Shown here piece after piece: positions 27,555 through 31,387 of a stretch of DNA of 31,387 nt. The first letter of the stretch is position 1. Each line of letters opens with the position of its first letter. Source of the DNA: CAYUNA01 sp047629355 (GTDB lineage: Bacteria; Bacteroidota; Bacteroidia; Chitinophagales; Saprospiraceae). Position numbers and translations under genes: made by a program. The stretch spans positions 1 to 31,387 of the forward strand of contig JBLHWU010000052.1 of NCBI GenBank assembly GCA_047629355.1, written 5' to 3'. The notes beneath the pieces were generated by a model. It worked only from the letters and a program-made list of their open reading frames with translations. It had not been told where the DNA came from and made no database searches.

Positions 27555-27591
27555 ATAAATCATGGTGATTTTAAAAATCACCATGATTTAT
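27555..27591. repeat. Perfect 18-bp-arm palindrome between sprF-like gene and its T9SS-B neighbour
   Basis: Eighteen bases on each side of the central A at 27573 pair perfectly (ATAAATCATGGTGATTTT and its complement). It sits in the 179-bp gap between two same-strand genes and has the same core (TGGTGATTTTTAAAAATCAC on one strand) as the hairpin at 725-757. It could modulate the transcript ratio of the two genes or simply be a recurrent element. Confidence 0.65.
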
Positions 27592-27613
27592 AACCTCTAA
27601 AAACCTAATAAAT

Positions 27614-28561
27614 TTATCTATCTAAAGAATAGGAGATATTTATTTCGTGCGACGGACCAGCAAATGGTCCAAACGAACTAAAGTTATAATCGTAACCATA
27701 GCCAATGCGGATGGTGTTATCCAATCCTGCGTTATTCCCCAGCAAAATACCCGCTTCTGCGTGCACTGCCTTCGAAGTCGAACCACCAATTCCTATCCAA
27801 AATGTAGATTGCATTTGATAACGAAAATTGAAATCAATATTGACATCTGCGCCTTTAACGTATTTTGCCCAAACCGTTGGTTCGACAAAACTTTCGTCTT
27901 TAAAACGCAGTAAATACCCTGCCATAGCATACATATGTTGAATTCTTTGCGTTTGGAACTCGCCATTGTCGGTCTGGTAAGAAAGGTCCAAACCGAGCAC
28001 TTGCGGCACGGAAATTCCACCGTACACGTAGTCACCTCTGCGAACATATTTGTAGGCATATATTCCAAATCCCACATCTGGTGAAATTTTTGATTGGCTT
28101 TCACCATCTAAAATATCCCCTTGCTCGCGAAGGGTGATTTCTTCTCCATTTACTCGGTATTGTACGATACCACCAGTTAAACCAACCGAAATACCCCCAT
28201 AATATGGGTCAGGCGAAATCACACCACCAATTCTACCATAGACCCCAGTATTACTGGTAGGTCCGGTTTCATCGTGCAAGATGTAGCCGCCGCTAAGAAG
28301 ACTAAATCCCGTATTTTCGTAAAGGTATTCGCCACGTAAAATGGCAGTGGTAGGTCCATTTTTCAAGCCTGTCCATTGGTTGCGATAAGATGCGCCAAAC
28401 GTCAAATTTTGATCGTGCGCAAAATAACTACTGCCAATGGCTGCAGGATTTAAAATGGTCTGGTACTCTCGATACTGCGTAAAAAGAGGTAATTGCTGTG
28501 CGTTCACATTTAAGAACACCAACAGCAGGATGCTGATAAGCATTAATTGTAATCTGTCCAT
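27614..28561 (-). CDS. PorP/SprF-family type IX secretion outer-membrane protein
   Basis: 315 aa from the ATG at 28561. An in-frame TTG 33 bp upstream would spoil the signal peptide. The signal peptide MDRLQLMLISILLLVFLNVNA is followed by QQLPLFTQYREYQTILNPAA, the family's characteristic opening. Next come ASYRNQWTGLKNGP and a long series of amphipathic, aromatic-ending strands typical of an outer-membrane beta barrel, closing with INISYSL. In Flavobacterium, SprF is needed to export the adhesin SprB, and relatives are commonly paired with type B sorting-domain proteins. Here the adjacent cohesin-like protein is the likely client. The closing phrase YDYNFSSFGPFAGPSHEI fits the family's C-terminal strand. 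Confidence 0.93.
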   Translation of the reverse strand: MDRLQLMLISILLLVFLNVNAQQLPLFTQYREYQTILNPAAIGSSYFAHDQNLTFGASYRNQWTGLKNGPTTAILRGEYLYENTGFSLLSGGYILHDETGPTSNTGVYGRIGGVISPDPYYGGISVGLTGGIVQYRVNGEEITLREQGDILDGESQSKISPDVGFGIYAYKYVRRGDYVYGGISVPQVLGLDLSYQTDNGEFQTQRIQHMYAMAGYLLRFKDESFVEPTVWAKYVKGADVNIDFNFRYQMQSTFWIGIGGSTSKAVHAEAGILLGNNAGLDNTIRIGYGYDYNFSSFGPFAGPSHEINISYSLDR

Positions 28562-28710
28562 GGGAAAAAAGTTTTGGTAGCGCAAAATTAGCAAAATAAT
28601 TTAGCAGCATCCTAATTCCATAAAGAATTTTTCGTTATTTGTAAAAAATCTATCTTTCCTGCCTTGTGTTCCTGCTGTTGTGTCGTTTTCTGCAAAAAAT
28701 AACTCTACGC

Positions 28711-28733
28711 TTGCGAAGAAAAGGGCTTCGCGA
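28711..28733 (-). terminator. Possible terminator of the Crp-type regulator gene
   Basis: GCGAAG (28713-28718) pairs with CTTCGC (28726-28731). On the minus strand the stem is followed, after about 14 nt, by a T-run. It lies 110 bp past the stop codon and is only a weak candidate. The rest of 28562-28842 shows no gene. Confidence 0.3.
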
Positions 28734-28842
28734 CATTTATTATATGTTGTTTTTAATCTTTAAATAATTTGTAAGGTTGGATTATGTATTTCGTTATTTT
28801 ATATTTGAAGCGATTATTATACCAAAAATGAAAGTTGAAGTT

Positions 28843-29412
28843 TCAAATAAATAATTTTTGATTCCTAATTTTCACCTTTTCTGCCTTTTCCAAAGTCTTC
28901 AACGTCCGAATCACCGTTTCTACTCTCAACCCTATCAAATTTGCTATCATTTGTCGAGTCATATCTATAGCGTAATCCCATTTTTGGTTTGCATTTTTTT
29001 TCAAATATTGTAGTAGAGTCATAATCTGATGTTCGGCATCAAATCCTTTAACTTTTTTTGATAAAATAGCCTTAAAACGCAATCGTTTAGACAAAATTTT
29101 CAGTAATTCTAAACTGATAAATCTATTTTCTTTCAAAAAATCAAAAAATCGATTTTTTTCCAAGCAAATCAACTGAGTCTTTTCTACAGCAACGACATTT
29201 GCAGGAAATACAAAATCCCCAAGAACAGCGGGTTCGCCAAAGTTTTGTCCATCTTTAAAAATCCCTTGAATTGTCTCTTGACCTTCATCGTTGTAATTAT
29301 TCATTTTCACGACACCAGCCAATATTTGATAGAAGAAAACGGCATGTTCCCCCTTCTGCACCAACATTTCCCCCTTCTCCAAATGCTTTTCTACCGCTCC
29401 GTATTTTCGCAA
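28843..29412 (-). CDS. Crp/Fnr-family transcriptional regulator, 189 aa
   Basis: An N-terminal cyclic-nucleotide-binding-type beta barrel (about 8-95), including KGEMLVQKGEHAVFFYQIL and the turn GQNFGEPAVL (55-64), leads through the dimer helix (about 97-120) to a C-terminal winged helix with MTRQMIANLIGLRVETVIRT (151-170) as recognition region. The usual arginine that contacts the cAMP phosphate after the FGE turn is not evident (FPANVVAVE). The signal may therefore be something else. The start is TTG at 29412, and the frame extends upstream to a TAA without any ATG. A short palindrome CTACT-TTAT-AGTAG (29429-29442) upstream could be an operator. The gene points toward the sprF-like gene, 281 bp away. 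Confidence 0.88.
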   Translation of the reverse strand: MRKYGAVEKHLEKGEMLVQKGEHAVFFYQILAGVVKMNNYNDEGQETIQGIFKDGQNFGEPAVLGDFVFPANVVAVEKTQLICLEKNRFFDFLKENRFISLELLKILSKRLRFKAILSKKVKGFDAEHQIMTLLQYLKKNANQKWDYAIDMTRQMIANLIGLRVETVIRTLKTLEKAEKVKIRNQKLFI

Positions 29413-29446
29413 AAGTTCAATATAAATACTACTTTATAGTAGCCTG

Positions 29447-29627
29447 TATCTTTGCATTATCGAAAGAAAGCGTCATTTCAAAATAAGCATGATGCTTTTA
29501 ATATCCAACTAAAAAATGTACCAAAATGACAAATTCAATAGTTTTTAATAAACCTAACAGTAAAATTGATACAAATGATTCTCAAAAGGAAAGTATCCAA
29601 GAAAAATACTTTAGGAACGTGAAATAA
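29447..29627 (+). other. Possible promoter and 33-codon ORF cut short before a foldback element
   Basis: TATCTTTG (29447-29454) matches the -7 box of Bacteroidota promoters, though no TTG is at the right distance. An ATG at 29526 opens 33 codons (MTNSIVFNKPNSKIDTNDSQ onward) ending at 29627, 16 bp before the foldback element at 29644. It could be the 5' stub of a gene interrupted by mobile DNA, or a real leader peptide. I recognise no family. Confidence 0.3.
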
Positions 29628-29643
29628 ATAAATTCAACATTTA

Positions 29644-29806
29644 AGTAACGGTAAAATAATAAGTCCACCATCTGGCAACATTTATTTTGTTCTTAGTTTT
29701 TACTTTTGAAATAGGAGTTATCTCTACATAATGACTGTTTCAAAAGTGGAAAATAAGAGCAAAAGAAATACTTTATAGATGGCGGAGTTATTTTTTTACC
29801 GTTACT
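29644..29806. mobile_element. MITE-like foldback element F
   Basis: The left arm AGTAACGGTAAAATAATAAG and the right-arm complement AGTAACGGTAAAAAAATAAC start a long imperfect palindrome. Arms of about 70 bp both continue through TCC(A/G)CCATCT and end at ACTTTTGAAA around a ~25-bp centre. It is noncoding. The AGTAACG terminus is shared with element A. Confidence 0.7.
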
Positions 29807-29889
29807 AAACAATTTCTTTTGCCCTTATTTTCTCTTTTCCTCCCGTTTGTGGGCTTGAGCATTTTACTCTTTTTTGGAAACATCATCTT

Positions 29890-30139
29890 ATGTACACTTT
29901 TTGGAATACTATTCTGTTTCATCAACCCGGCTACAAAGGCAATGCTTTTTCCAAACATGCCGATTTAGCCGTCGAACCTGCTCATTTTCAAGGTGGACGA
30001 CTTTATTTTAAAAAAAATTGACCAAAATTTTCAAGGGAATCTTGCTGAAGAAACTAAAGATAGGGTTGATAAAATGGCGCTACTTTTTATGTCTAAAATT
30101 CAACATCTTAGGGATAACCCTAGCGCAACGCCTCATTAA
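29890..30139 (+). pseudogene. Small ORF of unknown family, broken by one frameshift
   Basis: An ATG at 29890 opens MYTFWNTILFHQPGYKGNAF and continues to FQGGRLYFKK, then hits TGA after a run of eight A (30010-30017). With one A fewer, reading continues as IDQNFQGNLAEETKDRVDKM and closes at TAA near 30139. Both parts look like natural protein sequence, so this is probably an ~82-aa gene with a one-base insertion. I do not recognise it. It lies between a foldback element and a transposase remnant and overlaps the latter's 3' end. Confidence 0.45.
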
Positions 30140-30794
30140 TTTTTCACAACAAAATTAAATAATCTCTTAGCTTTTGAAAAGCCTTTAAATTTCCATTTAA
30201 GAGGTTTAGCTAATTGATCATTATGAAAAGTGATATAGCTTCTTATTTTGTCCTCAAGTTCTTTGACAGATAAAAAATCACCATTTTTGATAACGTGTCC
30301 CTGTACTTTAGCGAACCAATTTTCAATGGGATTTAACCAGGAGCAATGTTTGGATGTAAAAAATAGATGAATGCGATGATGTTCGGATTCTAATAACCTC
30401 TTTCGCGTTTGCATATTTCTCAAAATACCGCTTTCACCTTTGACACCCAAATCGCCTTGTGTATACCCGCCTTCTTCTGCGATAAAGCGCACTAAAGTTT
30501 CAGAAAGGTGTGTATTTAATTGATCAGATAGAATAACAATTTTATCCATTTCAGGCAGGATTGACACTGTTTCTTTGATGAAATTTCCAAAATATTGCTC
30601 GTCACGCGTTGGTTGGAAATGAGCATTTGTCAATTCTCCATTGCGTACGTTTACTGCTGCGATTAGAGTCGTCGTTCCATGGCGCTCATACTCATATTCG
30701 CGACGTTTATGACCACCTTTGCTTTGTGGCACAGTTCCTTCGTGACGTTCAATAGCTTGTATACCTGTTTTTCATCCACACTAAATAATACCAA
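30136..30794 (-). pseudogene. IS630-type transposase remnant (DDE domain, 5'-truncated and frameshifted)
   Basis: The longest intact frame (30732-30136, GTG start, 198 aa) holds the C-terminal DDE half. D70 is in LSDQLNTH, and the catalytic glutamate E137 is in HCSWLNPIENWF, typical of the DDE_3 superfamily endonuclease. Upstream the first catalytic Asp is still readable as LFSVDEK, but in another frame: the DNA has five A where six would restore VDEKTGIQAIERHEGT. Beyond that a stop at 30795-30797 ends the homology and the DNA-binding N-terminus is missing. The element is therefore dead unless slippage and a missing 5' part are supplied. No flanking inverted repeats were found. Confidence 0.8.
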
Positions 30795-31022
30795 CTAAGA
30801 GTTGAAATGTGTTGATTATCAGGGAGTTATCTTTTTTCGTTTCAGTGATTAAATAGTTGATAACTATGTGTATGTGGCAGCAAGCCAACGACTTAGGAAC
30901 AAAACAATTTGCTTGCGTTTTATTTTGATAAAAAATATACTTATTTTAAGTATTTATAAAACAGATGCGAAAAGTAGTTTTTTTTTCTATTTTAAAGGTA
31001 CGAACCAAAAAAAATAGAATAT

Positions 31023-31387
31023 ATGAGAAATACCGATAAACTTATCGAAATCTACTTTCACGTCTGCGACTGCTACGATACAGATTTAGTTCTTCACTAC
31101 CAAAGAATGAGCAATAATTATAGCCCTAAATTTACAGATGAAGAAGTGATTACAATTTTTCTCTTTGGTATAATCGTTGAAAAAAAAGAAGCATCAAGGA
31201 AATCTATAATTTTGCGGATAATTCCCTTCGCTCATGGTTTCCTCGTTTGGTCGATACTTGCGAAGGTTTTCTGACAAGATTGAATAATTTGCCTGCTGTT
31301 TTTCCAGTCATTTGCCAATTGTTGCTTGAGGCAAAAATGCGGAAAATTCATCCCGAAAAAATAAGACGTTATCAAGGGCTTATTGCT
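31023..31387 (+). pseudogene. IS982-like transposase N-terminus, frameshifted, cut by right edge
   Basis: An ATG at 31023 opens MRNTDKLIEIYFHVCDCYDT, then FTDEEVITIFLFGIIVEKK. Frame is lost inside a run of eight A (31178-31185). With one more A the protein continues as RSIKEIYNFADNSLRSWFPR and LVDTCEGFLTRLNNLPAVF to the window edge. The LTDEExxTIFLFG-like helix followed by FxxLxxWFP is the usual start of IS982-family transposases. A short inverted repeat TTCTATTTT (30985-30993) with AAAATAGAA (31011-31019) precedes the ATG. Family call is from motif memory; the catalytic domain lies outside the window. Confidence 0.6.

Noticed and set aside
28562..28594. TTG start 33 bp upstream for the PorP/SprF-like protein
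   Set aside because: The ATG at 28561 directly precedes the signal peptide, and the extension resembles no family member.
1..31387. Circular element, because both edges contain TTATTGCT
   Set aside because: The match is only 8 bp in AT-rich DNA, and the transposase fragments at the two edges are of different families.

Overview
The window looks like a chromosome segment of a low-GC member of the Bacteroidota. The support is: three very large secreted proteins that end in a type IX secretion (T9SS) type B sorting domain, a PorP/SprF-family partner, SprB-type repeats, a recF-DUF721 gene pair, and TTG-N17..20-TAnnTTTG promoters. A Saprospirales/Chitinophagales-like lineage is plausible, but nothing here fixes the genus.

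Layout: (1) 1-1800: a transposase N-terminus cut by the left edge, a cluster of small palindromes, then a compact minus-strand group of a 72-aa protein, a DUF2520 Rossmann protein and a 92-aa protein. (2) 1849-9171, minus: a 2440-aa T9SS-B protein with four tandem ~280-aa modules. (3) 9172-9959: noncoding, with a ~167-bp foldback element. (4) 9960-16781, minus: a 2273-aa T9SS-B protein built on 19 tandem 77-aa repeats. (5) 16782-18456: 1.7 kb of noncoding DNA made almost entirely of foldback or inverted-repeat elements. (6) 18521-21277: housekeeping genes, with pdhA (minus) divergent from recF-DUF721 (plus). (7) 21278-21760: palindromes, another structured element and a strong terminator. (8) 21804-28561, minus: a PorP/SprF-like outer-membrane protein followed by an 1876-aa T9SS-B protein with five cohesin-like modules. 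(9) 28843-29412: a Crp/Fnr-type regulator. (10) 29413-31387: mobile-element debris, with a foldback element, a broken small ORF, an IS630-type transposase remnant and an IS982-like transposase that runs off the right edge.

How the genes work together: the three giant proteins should be exported through the Sec pore and then the T9SS and anchored outside the cell. By analogy with SprB/SprF, the PorP/SprF-like protein is the likely export or anchoring partner of the cohesin-like protein next to it. The two other giants have no such partner in the window.

Main oddities: one giant protein has about 2030 consecutive residues without any lysine or arginine. Its gene is bracketed by ~102-bp inverted repeats and by two copies of a foldback element. 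A separate structured repeat shows compensatory base changes in its stem between copies. recF has no ATG at its homologous start. Three broken ORFs at the right end all lose frame inside runs of A.
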